64,000 nucleotides of DNA from Limnohabitans sp. MMS-10A-178 (GCF_003063375.1 NZ_NERY01000001.1:1754341-1818340); one strand, 5' to 3'. Positions 18,227 to 28,931 are shown, numbered from the stretch's first letter. The notes: generated by a model from the letters alone, not told the origin. Translations and numbers: made by a program.

Positions 18227-19342
18227 ATGCCACAGTCTTTTCCCCGCATTTCTTCTTTGTCCATGGTGTTGCTTCTTTTGAGCTGGGGCTTAACCGCTTG
18301 CACGCCCAAACAAGAAACCGCGGAACCCATTCGATCTGTCAAATTGTTCACGGTGGGTGAATCCGATTTGAACGTGCAAGGGGAGTACGCGGCCGAGGTG
18401 CGGGCTCGAACTGAAAGTCGATTGGGATTTAGGGTGGGCGGCAAGATCTTGGTGCGCCAAGCTGAAGTTGGTCAGCGGGTTCAAGCTGGGCAAGTGTTGG
18501 CCGAAGTCGATGTTCAAGACTACGCGCTGGCTGCCCAGGCAGCTCAAGCCTTGGTGGTAGGAGCACGTTCGCAACGCGATTTGGCGGCTGCAGACTTCAA
18601 ACGTTATGAGGCTCTGTTGGCCCAAAACTTCATCAGCGCAGCCGAATTGGAGAGGCGATCTACCACCCTGAAGGCCGCGCAAGCTTCATTGGATCAAGCG
18701 CTGGCGCAGGCCCAAGCGCAGTCCAATCAAGCAGGGTATGCCAAATTGATGGCCACCGTCTCTGGTGTGGTCACAGCTGTTGAGGCTGAGCCAGGGCAGG
18801 TGGTTTCGGCAGGGCAGCCGGTAGTGAGGTTTGCCCACGATGGTCCTCGCGATGCTGTTTTTGCAGTTCCTGAACATGTGGTGGGGCGCCTCAAATTGGG
18901 ACAAAAAATGACGGTCACTGTGGGCAACACGCCGCAAACCATTCAAGGCCAGGTGCGAGAAATTGGTGCGAGTGCCGACCCCGCTACCCGAACATTCACT
19001 GTCAAGCTAGGGCTAGACAAAGCGGAGTCATTGCCCTTGGGCATCACCCTGAATGTGCAAGCGCCCCAACTTGCTGGAAGCCTATCAGATGTGATCAAAG
19101 TGCCCACCAGCGCCTTGCGCCAAGAAGCCAATCAGACCAGCGTCTGGGTGTATGACCCTCAAACTGCCACCGTGCTTTCTCAAGTGGTTCAGGTGGCAAC
19201 TGCTGATGGCAATGAGGTGGTCATTGCTTCTGGGTTGAAGCCGGGTCAACAAATTGTGAGTGCAGGCGTACATGTTTTGTCACCTGGCCAAAAAGTGACG
19301 GTTTACAACGCCGCCGCCGCCCCTTCACCTGCAACAAAGTAA
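18227..19342 (+). CDS. RND efflux periplasmic adaptor lipoprotein (membrane fusion protein)
   Basis: 371 residues from the ATG at 18227. A TTG at 18215 would add four. The signal peptide ends in the lipobox L-T-A-C, so the protein should be lipid-anchored in the periplasm. It shows the adaptor order: barrel-sandwich start G-F-R-V-G-G-K-I, a lipoyl motif V-G-Q-R-V-Q-A-G-Q-V-L-A-E-V-D, a helical hairpin rich in Ala and Gln (about 90-170), a second lipoyl half V-S-G-V-V, and beta-barrel and membrane-proximal domains. Three bases separate it from the permease gene. No outer-membrane gene follows, so a shared TolC protein is probably used. Confidence 0.93.
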   Translation: MPQSFPRISSLSMVLLLLSWGLTACTPKQETAEPIRSVKLFTVGESDLNVQGEYAAEVRARTESRLGFRVGGKILVRQAEVGQRVQAGQVLAEVDVQDYALAAQAAQALVVGARSQRDLAAADFKRYEALLAQNFISAAELERRSTTLKAAQASLDQALAQAQAQSNQAGYAKLMATVSGVVTAVEAEPGQVVSAGQPVVRFAHDGPRDAVFAVPEHVVGRLKLGQKMTVTVGNTPQTIQGQVREIGASADPATRTFTVKLGLDKAESLPLGITLNVQAPQLAGSLSDVIKVPTSALRQEANQTSVWVYDPQTATVLSQVVQVATADGNEVVIASGLKPGQQIVSAGVHVLSPGQKVTVYNAAAAPSPATK

Positions 19343-19345
19343 ATC

Positions 19346-22300
19346 ATGCGCGCAGAACCAAAAACAGGTTTTAACCTGTCAAAGTGGGCCCTTGATCATC
19401 CTGCACTCACGCGGTATTTGATGCTGGTCTTGATGCTGTTGGGCGTCTTTGCTTTTTTCAATTTGGGCCAAGACGAAGATCCTCCCTTCACATTTCGAGT
19501 GATGGTGGTAAGAGCCTATTGGCCTGGAGCAACGGCCCAACAAGTGGCTGAGCAAGTAACCGATAAACTGGAGCGAACACTCCAAGAAGTACCCTTTGCA
19601 GACAAAATTCGCAGCTACTCCAAACCTGGCGAATCGCAGATTATTTTTCAAGTCAAAGACTATTCCAAGCCCTCTGAAGTGGCCAATGTTTGGTACACAG
19701 TGCGCAAGAAAATAGGTGACATGCGCGGCAGCTTGCCTACGGGTGTGGTGGGGCCTTTCTTTATAGATGATTTTGGAGATGTGTATGGCGTGATTTATGC
19801 CTTGCAAGCAGATGGCTTCACACCAGCAGAAGTGAAGAAATTTGCAGACGATGTCAGGCAAAAAATATTGCGTGTTCAAGATGTTGCCAAGGTTGAACTT
19901 TTTGGTGTGCAAGATGAAAAAGTTTTCATCGAAATCTCTCAAAAGAAATTGGCGGTCATGGGCATTGACATGGGGGCAGTCATTGCCCAATTGGCACAGC
20001 AAAATGCCATTGAATCGGCGGGCACTTTGAATCTGCCCCAGGATGCTATTCAACTTCGTGTCAATGGGCAATTTAACAACTTGGAGTCACTCCGGCAAAT
20101 GCCAATTCGCGGCTTTTCAGGGCAGCAAATTAAATTGGGTGATCTGGGAACCATCAAGCGCGATTACATCGATCCACCCCAAGTCAAAGTGCGGCACAAC
20201 GGTGAGCCGGTTATTGGTTTGGGTGTGTCCATGGCCAAAGGGGGCGACATCATTGAGCTTGGCAAGGCCCTGAAAGTGAGCATTGCCAACATAGAAAAAT
20301 CACTGCCCGTTGGTGTGAAATTGGTTCAAGTACAAGACCAGCCTCAAGCTGTGTCTAGTTCGGTCAACGAGTTTTTGAAAACATTGATCGAAGCCGTTGC
20401 CATTGTGTTGGCGGTGAGTTTCTTGTCTTTGGGTTTGCACAAGCGCCCCGGCATCCATCCATTGTGGCGCCGCTGGACGCTAGACATTCGGCCTGGCTTG
20501 GTGGTGGGCATTACCATCCCCTTGGTGTTGTCCGTGACGTTTTTGGCCATGGATTATTTCAACATTGGCTTGCACAAAATTTCATTGGGCTCGCTCATCA
20601 TTGCCTTGGGCTTGTTGGTGGACGATGCCATCATTGCGGTTGAAATGATGGTGAGAAAAATGGAGGAGGGCTACGACAAAGTGCGTGCAGCCACCTTTGC
20701 CTATGAGCTTACAGCCATGCCCATGCTAACGGGCACCCTGATTACGGCGGCTGGGTTCTTGCCCATTGGTTTGGCCAAATCCATCACAGGTGAATACACC
20801 TTTGCCATCTTCGCTGTCACCGTCATTGCCTTGTTAATCAGCTGGGTGGCTTCGGTTTATTTTGTGCCTTACTTGGGCACCTTGTTGTTGAAAGCGCCAC
20901 CGCATGTGAACGCGTCAGAACAAGCGGTTATTCATGAAATGTTTGACACGCCTTTTTACAACGCCTTTCGCAGAGCTGTCACTTGGTGCGTGTTCAATAA
21001 ATGGAAAACCATTGCCATCACCCTGATTATTTTTGTGCTGGGCTTTGTGGGCATGGGCAAAGTTCAACAACAATTTTTCCCAGACTCCAGTCGGCCAGAA
21101 ATCATGGTGGAGTTGTGGTTGCCTGAAGGTGCTAGTTTTGTGGCCAGCGAAGAAGTGGCCAAGCGCGTTGAAAAACGCTTGATGGCTGAGCAAGGTGTGA
21201 ACTCAGTGAGCACGTGGGTGGGGTCTGGCGTGCCACGTTTTTATTTGCCGCTTGATCAAATTTTCCCTCAGTCCAATGTTTCTCAGTTGATTGTGGTGTC
21301 CAAAGATTTGAAATACAGAGAGTCGCTGCGAGTCAAATTGCCCGCCGTGTTGGCTGCAGAATTTCCAGAGGTTCGAGGGCGCGTCAAACTTTTGCCCAAT
21401 GGCCCGCCTGTGCCTTACCCGGTGCAGTTTAGGGTGGTGGGCGCCGATCCTTTGGCGCTACGCTTGAAGGCCGACGAAGTGAAGGCAGCTTTGCGCACCA
21501 ACCCCAACACGCGCGGTGTGAACGACAACTGGAATGAGTCTGTCAAAGTCATTCGCTTGGAAGTCGATCAAGCCAAGGCGCGTGCTTTGGGTGTTACCAG
21601 CCAATCCATTGCCCAAGCTTCTAGAACCATTTCATCTGGATCGACCATTGGCCAATTTCGCGATGGCGACAAGCTGATTGACATTGTGTTCAGACAGCCC
21701 CAGTCTGAGCGCGATGCCATTACCGATTTGGCTGGCGCCTATGTTCCCACCGCTTCTGGAAAGTCCATTCCATTGTTGCAAATTGCCAAGCCAGTGTTCA
21801 ATTGGGAGCCAGGCGTGATGTGGCGGGAAGGGCGAAGCTACGCCATCACGGTCAATGCCGATGTGATTGAGGGTATTCAAGGTGCCACAGTAACTCAGCA
21901 GTTGCTGCCCGATTTGAAAAAAATAGAAGCCCAATGGCAGGAAAAAGATGCTGGCGAGTACCGCATTGAAGTGGCGGGTGCAGTGGAAGAGAGCTCCAAA
22001 GGCTCTGCCTCCATTGCGGCGGGTATGCCGCTCATGCTGTTTGTCACCTTCACGCTATTGATGCTTCAGCTCCAAAGTTTTAGCCGAGCTTTGTTGGTGT
22101 TCATTACCGGCCCACTTGGCATCGCCGGCGTTGCGGGCGCCTTGCTGGTTCTGGATCGGCCCTTTGGCTTTGTCGCTTTGCTGGGCGTCATTGCCCTGAT
22201 GGGCATGATTCAACGAAATTCGGTCATTTTGATCGATCAAATTGAGCAAGACAGGGCTGCTGGTGTGCCTGCCTGGGAGGCGATTGTGGAGTCGGCTGTC

Positions 22301-22498
22301 AGGCGCTTGCGGCCCATTGTGTTGACCGCTGCTGCGGCTGTTTTGGCCATGATTCCACTCTCGCGAAGTGTTTTTTGGGGCCCAATGGCCGTGGCCATCA
22401 TGGGGGGATTGATTGTGGCAACAGCCCTCACTTTGTTGGCTTTACCGGCCATGTATGCCGCCTGGTTCAAGATTGCGCCCCCACCTAAATCAGTCTAA
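19346..22498 (+). CDS. RND efflux permease, AcrB/AcrD/AcrF (HAE) family
   Basis: 1,050 residues, the usual size, with a first membrane helix followed by porter loops, a central helix bundle, a second porter loop and a final helix bundle. The TM4 proton-relay motif G-L-L-V-D-D-A-I-I-A-V-E is present. At the TM10 position where AcrB has Lys940 (A-K-N), this protein has M-I-Q-R-N-S-V-I-L-I-D, with Arg instead of Lys. The family uses the proton gradient to export drugs, dyes or other hydrophobic compounds. The substrate is unknown. It forms an operon with the adaptor upstream. tRNA-Leu follows 94 bases later. Confidence 0.95.
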   Translation: MRAEPKTGFNLSKWALDHPALTRYLMLVLMLLGVFAFFNLGQDEDPPFTFRVMVVRAYWPGATAQQVAEQVTDKLERTLQEVPFADKIRSYSKPGESQIIFQVKDYSKPSEVANVWYTVRKKIGDMRGSLPTGVVGPFFIDDFGDVYGVIYALQADGFTPAEVKKFADDVRQKILRVQDVAKVELFGVQDEKVFIEISQKKLAVMGIDMGAVIAQLAQQNAIESAGTLNLPQDAIQLRVNGQFNNLESLRQMPIRGFSGQQIKLGDLGTIKRDYIDPPQVKVRHNGEPVIGLGVSMAKGGDIIELGKALKVSIANIEKSLPVGVKLVQVQDQPQAVSSSVNEFLKTLIEAVAIVLAVSFLSLGLHKRPGIHPLWRRWTLDIRPGLVVGITIPLVLSVTFLAMDYFNIGLHKISLGSLIIALGLLVDDAIIAVEMMVRKMEEGYDKVRAATFAYELTAMPMLTGTLITAAGFLPIGLAKSITGEYTFAIFAVTVIALLISWVASVYFVPYLGTLLLKAPPHVNASEQAVIHEMFDTPFYNAFRRAVTWCVFNKWKTIAITLIIFVLGFVGMGKVQQQFFPDSSRPEIMVELWLPEGASFVASEEVAKRVEKRLMAEQGVNSVSTWVGSGVPRFYLPLDQIFPQSNVSQLIVVSKDLKYRESLRVKLPAVLAAEFPEVRGRVKLLPNGPPVPYPVQFRVVGADPLALRLKADEVKAALRTNPNTRGVNDNWNESVKVIRLEVDQAKARALGVTSQSIAQASRTISSGSTIGQFRDGDKLIDIVFRQPQSERDAITDLAGAYVPTASGKSIPLLQIAKPVFNWEPGVMWREGRSYAITVNADVIEGIQGATVTQQLLPDLKKIEAQWQEKDAGEYRIEVAGAVEESSKGSASIAAGMPLMLFVTFTLLMLQLQSFSRALLVFITGPLGIAGVAGALLVLDRPFGFVALLGVIALMGMIQRNSVILIDQIEQDRAAGVPAWEAIVESAVRRLRPIVLTAAAAVLAMIPLSRSVFWGPMAVAIMGGLIVATALTLLALPAMYAAWFKIAPPPKSV

Positions 22499-22592
22499 AC
22501 CCGACGAGGGAAAGGGGGACTTCAGCCCAGAAGTCCTCACTTCCATGGTTAAAATAGAAGGTTGACCGATTCAACCCATATCGATGGGACCC

Positions 22593-22679
22593 GCGCGGGT
22601 GGCGAAATTGGTAGACGCACCAGGTTTAGGTCCTGACGGTAGCAATACTGTGCGGGTTCGAGTCCCGCCCCGCGCACCA
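22593..22679 (+). tRNA. tRNA-Leu (anticodon UAG)
   Basis: 87 bases with an acceptor stem GCGCGGG/CCCGCGC, a D-arm with G-G-T-A-G, anticodon TAG in a seven-base loop, a long variable arm as in class II tRNAs, T-loop GTTCGAGTC, and encoded CCA. It lies 20 bases before tig. Confidence 0.97.
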
Positions 22680-22699
22680 CTTACTAACAAGAGAAGACC

Positions 22700-24013
22700 A
22701 TGGCAGTTACTGTAGAAACATTGGAAAAATTGGAACGCAAAATCAGCTTGTCACTGCCTGTGACGGTCATCCAATCTGAAGTTGATGCTCGTTTGAAGAA
22801 AATGGCACGCACCGTCAAGATGGACGGTTTCCGTCCTGGCAAAGTGCCCATGAACGTGGTGGCACAGCGCTATGGTTACTCAGTGCAGTACGAAGTCATG
22901 AACGACAAAGTGGGCGAGGCATTTGCCTTGGCCGCCAATGAAGCCAAAGTGCGCGTTGCTGGCCAACCCCGCATTTCTGAAAAAGAAGGCGCACCTGAAG
23001 GTGAGTTGGCTTTTGATGCCATCTTCGAGGTGTATCCCGAAGTCAAATTGGGCGACCTCAGTGCTGCTACGGTTGAAAAGCTCAGCGCCGAAGTGACCGA
23101 AGAAGCCATTGACAAAACGGTCGATATTTTGCGCAAGCAACGCCGCACTTTCTCGCAGCGCCCAGCTGCTGAAGCGGCCATCGATGGCGATCGTGTGACG
23201 GTCGATTTCGAAGGCAAAATTGACGGTGAAGTGTTTTCTGGCGGCAAAGCTGCCGACTTCCAATTCTTGGTGGGCGAAGGCCAGATGCTGAAAGAATTTG
23301 AAGAGGCTGTTCGCGGTATGAAAAATGGCGAAAGCAAAACTTTCCCATTGTCATTCCCTGCCGATTACCAGGGTCAAGATGTGGCCGGCAAAACAGCCGA
23401 CTTCTTGGTCACCGTGAAGAAAATTGAAGCGGCTCATTTGCCCGAAGTGAACGAAGCCTTGGCCAAGTCCTTGGGCATTGCAGACGCTTCTGTTGAAGGC
23501 CTGCGTGCCGACATCCGCAAAAACCTCGAGCGCGAAGTTAAGTTCCGTTTGTTGGGTCGCAACAAACAAGCCGCAATGAACGCTTTGGTTGAAAAAGCCG
23601 AGCTCGATTTGCCCAATTCAGTGGTGCAGAGCGAAATTGAGCGTTTGAAAGAAGGCGCCCGCGCCGACCTCAAACAGCGCGGTATCAAAGACGCCGACAA
23701 AGCCCCCATTCCCGACGACATCTTCCGCCCCCAAGCTGAAAGCCGTGTGCGTTTGGGCTTGGTGGTGGCTGAGTTGGTCAAGGCCAACACCTTGAACGCC
23801 ACTGAAGCGCAAATCAAAGCCCACATTGAAGAGTTGGCTTCTAGTTACGAGCGTCCCGACGATGTGGTGCGTTGGTACTATAGTGACAACCAGCGCATGT
23901 CTGAAGTTGAAGCAGTGGTCATTGAGACCAACGTGGCTGACTTCATCATGTCTAAGGCCAAAGTCACTGAAAAAACCATCTCCTTTGACGAGTTGATGGG
24001 TCAACAGGCTTAA
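22700..24013 (+). CDS. tig: Trigger factor, ribosome-associated chaperone and prolyl isomerase
   Basis: 437 residues. Binds ribosomal protein L23 at the exit tunnel and folds nascent chains. The N-terminal ribosome-binding domain has the signature G-F-R-P-G-K-V-P at about residue 44. The FKBP-type PPIase domain (about 155-245) starts with [14 protein letters not shown] helical C-terminal chaperone domain follows. It is preceded by an AAGAGAAG ribosome site and heads the conserved order tig-clpP-clpX-lon. Confidence 0.98.
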   Translation: MAVTVETLEKLERKISLSLPVTVIQSEVDARLKKMARTVKMDGFRPGKVPMNVVAQRYGYSVQYEVMNDKVGEAFALAANEAKVRVAGQPRISEKEGAPEGELAFDAIFEVYPEVKLGDLSAATVEKLSAEVTEEAIDKTVDILRKQRRTFSQRPAAEAAIDGDRVTVDFEGKIDGEVFSGGKAADFQFLVGEGQMLKEFEEAVRGMKNGESKTFPLSFPADYQGQDVAGKTADFLVTVKKIEAAHLPEVNEALAKSLGIADASVEGLRADIRKNLEREVKFRLLGRNKQAAMNALVEKAELDLPNSVVQSEIERLKEGARADLKQRGIKDADKAPIPDDIFRPQAESRVRLGLVVAELVKANTLNATEAQIKAHIEELASSYERPDDVVRWYYSDNQRMSEVEAVVIETNVADFIMSKAKVTEKTISFDELMGQQA

Positions 24014-24075
24014 GAGCCGATTTAAGCCAAGCGCCTCGCATTTTTCGTATTTACCAACATCTGTTTGGAACCACC

Positions 24076-24684
24076 ATGAATTCACTCGATATTCAAGCCT
24101 TGGGCAATGTGCCCATGGTGATCGAAACGTCAGGCCGCGGTGAGCGCGCCTACGACATTTACTCCCGCTTGCTCAAAGAACGGGTGATCTTCTTGGTGGG
24201 CGAAGTCAATGACTACACCGCCAACTCGGTGGTGGCCCAATTGTTGTTTTTGGAAAGCGAAAACCCCGAGAAGGACATCTCTTTCTACATCAACTCACCC
24301 GGCGGTTCGGTCAGTGCTGGCATGGCCATCTACGACACCATGAACTTCATCAAACCCGATGTGTCTACCCTGTGTACCGGCATGGCAGCCAGCATGGGCG
24401 CATTTTTGTTGTCCGCTGGCACCAAGGGCAAGCGTTTTTCATTGCCCAACTCCAAGGTCATGATTCACCAGCCTTTGGGCGGAACGCGCGGTCAAGCCAC
24501 CGAAATTGAGATTCACGCCCGTGAAATTCTCAAAACTCGCGAACAACTCAACAGAATATTGGCTGAAAACACCGGCCAGCCTTTGGAAAAGATCCAACTC
24601 GACACCGAGCGCGACTACTATCTATCGGCCGATGAAGCCAAAGAATACGGTTTAATTGACCAAGTTATTGCAAAACGTCCCTGA
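24076..24684 (+). CDS. clpP: ATP-dependent Clp protease proteolytic subunit
   Basis: 202 residues. A tetradecameric serine protease that degrades proteins delivered by ClpX or ClpA. The catalytic Ser lies in G-M-A-A-S-M-G-A-F, the catalytic His in M-I-H-Q-P-L-G-G, and the Asp is in the C-terminal third. The oligomer-forming I-N-S-P-G-G-S-V motif is present. It lies 62 bases after tig and is followed by a terminator-like hairpin before clpX. Confidence 0.98.
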   Translation: MNSLDIQALGNVPMVIETSGRGERAYDIYSRLLKERVIFLVGEVNDYTANSVVAQLLFLESENPEKDISFYINSPGGSVSAGMAIYDTMNFIKPDVSTLCTGMAASMGAFLLSAGTKGKRFSLPNSKVMIHQPLGGTRGQATEIEIHAREILKTREQLNRILAENTGQPLEKIQLDTERDYYLSADEAKEYGLIDQVIAKRP

Positions 24685-24734
24685 GACGCAACAAACCAGG
24701 GGTGAAATGAAGATTTCTGCCCTGTTTTTTGAAG

Positions 24735-24767
24735 ACGGCGCCCCCTTTCATGGAGAGCGCCGTTTTT
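24735..24767 (+). terminator. Rho-independent terminator or attenuator between clpP and clpX
   Basis: ACGGCGC (24735-24741) pairs with GCGCCGT (24757-24763), followed by a short T run. It probably separates clpP from clpX transcription, or only partly reduces read-through. Confidence 0.65.
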
Positions 24768-24809
24768 CTTTCGCTATCATAGGGAAAATAGAACCACAGG
24801 GCGTCGTTT

Positions 24810-26075
24810 ATGGCCGATAAAAAAGGCTCAGTTACCGAAAAGAATTTGTATTGTTCCTTCTGCGGCAAAAGCCAGCACGAGGTGAAGAAGCTCATTGCGG
24901 GCCCGTCGGTCTTCATTTGCGATGAGTGCATTGACTTGTGCAACGACATCATTCGCGATGAATTGCCTGTTACCGAAATTGCCAAAGACGCCAAATCTGG
25001 TCTGCCCACACCACTTGATATCAAAAGCAATTTAGACAATTACGTCATTGGCCAAGAAAAAGCCAAGCGCACTTTGGCGGTGGCTGTTTACAACCACTAC
25101 AAGCGCCTGCGTCACAAAGAAGTTGCCAAGAAAGACGAAGTCGAATTGGCTAAGAGCAACATCTTGCTCATTGGCCCCACAGGCTCTGGCAAAACGTTGT
25201 TGGCTCAAACCTTGGCACGCATGCTCGATGTGCCATTCGTCATGGCCGATGCCACCACACTCACAGAGGCTGGCTATGTGGGCGAAGACGTTGAAAACAT
25301 CGTGTCCAAGTTGCTGCAAAGCTGCAACTACGACGTTGATCGCGCCCAACGTGGCATTGTCTACATCGACGAGATTGACAAAATCACCCGCAAATCAGAC
25401 AACCCCTCCATCACGCGCGACGTGTCGGGCGAGGGCGTTCAGCAAGCGCTGCTCAAGCTGATTGAAGGCACCATGGCCAGCGTGCCACCGCAAGGCGGCC
25501 GCAAGCACCCCAATCAAGACTTCTTGCAAATTGACACCACCAACATTTTGTTCATTTGCGGTGGTGCGTTTGCAGGTTTAGAAAAAGTCATCGAGAACCG
25601 CACAGAAGCCTCTGGCATTGGTTTTGGTGCGGTGGTCAAAAGCAAAAAGCAACGCTCTCTGACCGAAGTTTTCACTGAAGTTGAACCCGAAGATTTAATC
25701 AAGTTTGGCCTCATCCCCGAATTGGTGGGTCGTATGCCCGTGGTGGCCACCCTCACCGAGCTCACTGAAGAGGCCTTGGTTCAAATTTTGACGGAACCCA
25801 AAAACGCCTTGGTCAAACAATTTGGCCAGTTGCTTAACATGGAAGGCGTTGACCTGGAAATCAGACCCGAAGCCCTGCACGCCATTGCCAAGAAAGCCTT
25901 GGCACGCAAAACAGGTGCACGCGGTTTGCGTTCTATTTTGGAGCAAGCCCTCATCGACACCATGTTTGACTTGCCCAATACAAGCAATGTCGAAAAAGTG
26001 GTGGTTGATGCATCCACCATTGAAGACAACCACACTCCTTTGCTGGTCTACCGAGAGTCGGCCAAGCAAGCTTGA
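24810..26075 (+). CDS. clpX: Clp protease ATP-binding subunit ClpX
   Basis: 421 residues. An AAA+ unfoldase that feeds substrates to ClpP. The N-terminal zinc-binding domain has four Cys in C-S-F-C and C-D-E-C. Walker A is G-P-T-G-S-G-K-T, Walker B is I-V-Y-I-D-E-I-D-K, the pore loop is G-Y-V-G, and the ClpP-binding I-G-F loop lies in G-I-G-F-G-A. The last part carries the Arg finger and sensor 2 (K-T-G-A-R-G-L-R-S). It sits 125 bases after clpP and 104 before lon. Confidence 0.98.
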   Translation: MADKKGSVTEKNLYCSFCGKSQHEVKKLIAGPSVFICDECIDLCNDIIRDELPVTEIAKDAKSGLPTPLDIKSNLDNYVIGQEKAKRTLAVAVYNHYKRLRHKEVAKKDEVELAKSNILLIGPTGSGKTLLAQTLARMLDVPFVMADATTLTEAGYVGEDVENIVSKLLQSCNYDVDRAQRGIVYIDEIDKITRKSDNPSITRDVSGEGVQQALLKLIEGTMASVPPQGGRKHPNQDFLQIDTTNILFICGGAFAGLEKVIENRTEASGIGFGAVVKSKKQRSLTEVFTEVEPEDLIKFGLIPELVGRMPVVATLTELTEEALVQILTEPKNALVKQFGQLLNMEGVDLEIRPEALHAIAKKALARKTGARGLRSILEQALIDTMFDLPNTSNVEKVVVDASTIEDNHTPLLVYRESAKQA

Positions 26076-26179
26076 ATATTCTCCAGCCCACCCCCTGACC
26101 CCGATGAAAAACCCTACTTGTTCAAGGCTTGAAATCGGGAAAACAGGGTCCATCTATCCCCAATAACCTAGGGAATCAC

Positions 26180-28612
26180 ATGTCTGGACACACCCCATTG
26201 CCCGCCGAATTACTCGACCTGCCCATGTTGCCGCTGCGCGATGTGGTGGTCTTTCCACACATGGTCATCCCGCTCTTTGTGGGTCGCCCCAAAAGCATCA
26301 AAGCGCTTGAAAGCGCCATGCTCACCGATCGCCGCATCATGCTGGTGGCGCAAAAAACGGCCGCCAAAGACGAGCCTGAGGCTACCGACATGTTTGAAGT
26401 GGGCTGCGTGTCCACCATCTTGCAAATGCTCAAGCTGCCTGACGGCACCGTCAAGGTGTTGGTTGAAGGACAGCAGCGCGCCAAAGTGAAAAACATCACC
26501 GATGGCGAAGCGCATTTTGTGGCCACCGTTTTGCCGGTGGAAGTTGCGGCAGAAAAGGCCGAGCAAAGCAGCGAGATTGAAGCGCTGCGCCGTGCTGTGA
26601 TGCAGCAGTTTGACCAATACGTCAAACTGAATAAAAAGATTCCGCCAGAAATACTCACCTCTATTTCCAGCATCGATGAACCCGGCCGCTTGGCCGACAC
26701 CATTGCCGCTCACTTGCCCTTGAAGTTAGAAAACAAGCAAGTGGTGCTCGACTTGGCCAGCATTCGCGATCGCCTTGAAAACTTGTTTACCCAACTCGAG
26801 CGTGAAGTCGACATTCTCAATGTGGACAAAAAAATCCGTGGCCGCGTCAAGCGCCAGATGGAAAAAAATCAGCGTGATTTTTATTTGAACGAGCAAGTTA
26901 AAGCCATTCAAAAAGAACTCGGTGAAGGCGAAGAGGGCGCCGACATCGAAGAAATTGAAAAGAAAATCAAAGCCGCCAAAATGCCTGCTGAAGCACGCAA
27001 GAAGGCCGATGCTGAATTGAAGAAACTCAAGCTCATGTCACCCATGTCAGCTGAAGCTTCAGTGGTGCGCAACTACATTGAGGTGCTGACTGGTTTGCCG
27101 TGGAGCAAAAAGACCAAAATCAAACACGACTTGGGCAATGCTGAAGTGGTGTTGAACGAAGACCACTATGGTCTTGAAAAAGTCAAAGACCGCATCATGG
27201 AATATCTGGCGGTGCAGCAGCGCGTTGACAAAGTGAAAGCGCCTATTCTGTGTTTGGTTGGACCTCCAGGTGTGGGCAAAACATCTTTGGGTCAATCGAT
27301 TGCAAAAGCCACTGGCCGCAAATATGTGCGCATGGCTTTGGGTGGTATGCGCGATGAAGCCGAGATTCGGGGTCACCGCCGTACTTACATTGGCGCCATG
27401 CCAGGCAAAGTATTGCAAAGCCTCACCAAGGTGGGCACTCGCAATCCATTGTTCTTGCTTGATGAAATTGACAAGCTGGGCACCGACTTTCGCGGCGATC
27501 CCTCCAGCGCATTGCTCGAGGTGTTAGACCCCGAACAAAATCACACCTTTGGCGATCACTATGTGGAGGTAGATTTTGATTTGAGCGACGTCATGTTCGT
27601 GGCCACCTCCAACTCCATGAACATTCCTTCTGCGCTGCTAGACCGCATGGAAGTGATTCGTTTGTCAGGCTACACCGAAGACGAAAAGACCAGCATTGCC
27701 ATTAAGTATTTGCTACCGAAGCAATTGAAAAACAATGGCGTTAAGCCAGAAGAACTCAATATCAGCGATGCTGCGGTGCGTGATGTGGTGCGCTACTACA
27801 CCCGTGAGGCTGGCGTGCGTTCACTTGAGCGCGAGTTGTCTAAAATTTGCCGTAAAGTGGTCAAGAGCTTGTTGCTCAAACAAATGACAGCGCCTGTGTT
27901 GGTCACCCCCGACAACTTGAACGATTTCTTGGGTGTACAAAAGTACACCTATGGCCGCGCAGAAGCTGCCAACCAAGTGGGCCAAGTGGTTGGCTTGGCT
28001 TGGACCGAAGTGGGTGGCGATTTGCTCACCATCGAGGCCGCCCTCATGCCTGGTAAAGGCGTGATCACACGCACTGGCTCCTTGGGTGACGTGATGAAAG
28101 AGTCGGTAGAGGCTGCTCGCACTGTGGTGCGAAGCCGTGCTCGCATGTTGGGCATCAAAGACGACGTGTTTGAGAAAAAAGACTTGCACATTCACGTGCC
28201 CGATGGCGCAACCCCCAAAGACGGCCCAAGCGCTGGCGCTGCCATGACCACGGCCATGGTGTCGGCCATGACCGGCATTCCTGTGCGGGCCGATGTGGCC
28301 ATGACGGGCGAAATTACATTGCGCGGCGAAGTGACAGCCATTGGCGGCTTGAAAGAAAAACTGCTGGCCGCTTTGCGCGGTGGCATCAAGACGGTTTTGA
28401 TTCCAGAAGACAACGTGAAAGACCTGCAAGACATTCCCGAGAATGTCAAAAATGGCCTAGAAATTGTGCCTGTGAAGTGGCTAGACAAAGTTCTTGAAGT
28501 TGCCCTTGAAAAGATGCCCCAACCCTTGCCAGAAGAAGAGCTTGCTGCAGTAGAAGCACCGGTGGTTTCAGAGGCAAAGTCCGATCCCAAAGCAGGGGCC
28601 ATCAAGCATTGA
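26180..28612 (+). CDS. lon: ATP-dependent protease La
   Basis: 810 residues from ATG at 26180, preceded by AGGGA five bases upstream. An in-frame TTG at 26129 would add 17 residues with no homology to Lon. Degrades damaged and regulatory proteins. Domains: N-terminal substrate domain starting L-P-M-L-P-L-R-D-V-V-V-F, AAA+ module with Walker A G-P-P-G-V-G-K-T-S and L-L-D-E-I-D-K, and a C-terminal protease domain with catalytic Ser in D-G-P-S-A-G-A and catalytic Lys in G-G-L-K-E-K-L-L-A-A. The tail is Pro/Glu-rich. Two tRNA genes follow. Confidence 0.97.
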   Translation: MSGHTPLPAELLDLPMLPLRDVVVFPHMVIPLFVGRPKSIKALESAMLTDRRIMLVAQKTAAKDEPEATDMFEVGCVSTILQMLKLPDGTVKVLVEGQQRAKVKNITDGEAHFVATVLPVEVAAEKAEQSSEIEALRRAVMQQFDQYVKLNKKIPPEILTSISSIDEPGRLADTIAAHLPLKLENKQVVLDLASIRDRLENLFTQLEREVDILNVDKKIRGRVKRQMEKNQRDFYLNEQVKAIQKELGEGEEGADIEEIEKKIKAAKMPAEARKKADAELKKLKLMSPMSAEASVVRNYIEVLTGLPWSKKTKIKHDLGNAEVVLNEDHYGLEKVKDRIMEYLAVQQRVDKVKAPILCLVGPPGVGKTSLGQSIAKATGRKYVRMALGGMRDEAEIRGHRRTYIGAMPGKVLQSLTKVGTRNPLFLLDEIDKLGTDFRGDPSSALLEVLDPEQNHTFGDHYVEVDFDLSDVMFVATSNSMNIPSALLDRMEVIRLSGYTEDEKTSIAIKYLLPKQLKNNGVKPEELNISDAAVRDVVRYYTREAGVRSLERELSKICRKVVKSLLLKQMTAPVLVTPDNLNDFLGVQKYTYGRAEAANQVGQVVGLAWTEVGGDLLTIEAALMPGKGVITRTGSLGDVMKESVEAARTVVRSRARMLGIKDDVFEKKDLHIHVPDGATPKDGPSAGAAMTTAMVSAMTGIPVRADVAMTGEITLRGEVTAIGGLKEKLLAALRGGIKTVLIPEDNVKDLQDIPENVKNGLEIVPVKWLDKVLEVALEKMPQPLPEEELAAVEAPVVSEAKSDPKAGAIKH

Positions 28613-28708
28613 GCAAAATTTTTGAGAGGCTTTAATTTCTCACAAAAATTGCGCTACAATCCGTCCAACGCTGTCAAACTGGCATAGAATGCTGAGTTGA
28701 TTGCAAAT

Positions 28709-28784
28709 GCGGGATTAGCTCAGTTGGTAGAGCGATACCTTGCCAAGGTATAGGTCGAGAGTTCGAGCCTCTTATCCCGCTCCA
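28709..28784 (+). tRNA. tRNA-Gly (anticodon GCC)
   Basis: 76 bases with acceptor GCGGGAT/ATCCCGC, D-loop TTGGTAGAGC, anticodon GCC between ACCTT and AAGGT, T-loop GTTCGAGCC and encoded CCA. Confidence 0.97.
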
Positions 28785-28820
28785 AACATTGAACTATGAA
28801 CCAACATTGTTCAGCAAATA

Positions 28821-28845
28821 AGGGAAGCAACAGCTTCCCTTTTTT
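28821..28845 (+). terminator. Rho-independent terminator after tRNA-Gly
   Basis: AGGGAAGC (28821-28828) pairs perfectly with GCTTCCCT (28833-28840) across AACA, followed by a T run. It lies between tRNA-Gly and tRNA-Cys. Confidence 0.8.
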
Positions 28846-28857
28846 GTCATCAAAAAT

Positions 28858-28931
28858 GGCGCGGTAGCAAAGCGGTTATGCACCGGATTGCAAATCCGTG
28901 TAGGTCGGTTCGACTCCGGCCCGCGCCTCCA
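28858..28931 (+). tRNA. tRNA-Cys (anticodon GCA)
   Basis: 74 bases with acceptor GGCGCGG/CCGCGCC, anticodon GCA in the loop of CGGATTGCAAATCCG, T-loop GGTTCGACTCC and encoded CCA. Confidence 0.97.

Noticed and set aside
28709..28931. tRNA-Gly/tRNA-Cys as attachment sites of a genomic island
   Set aside because: No repeated tRNA 3' end is seen downstream, and no integrase gene is adjacent.
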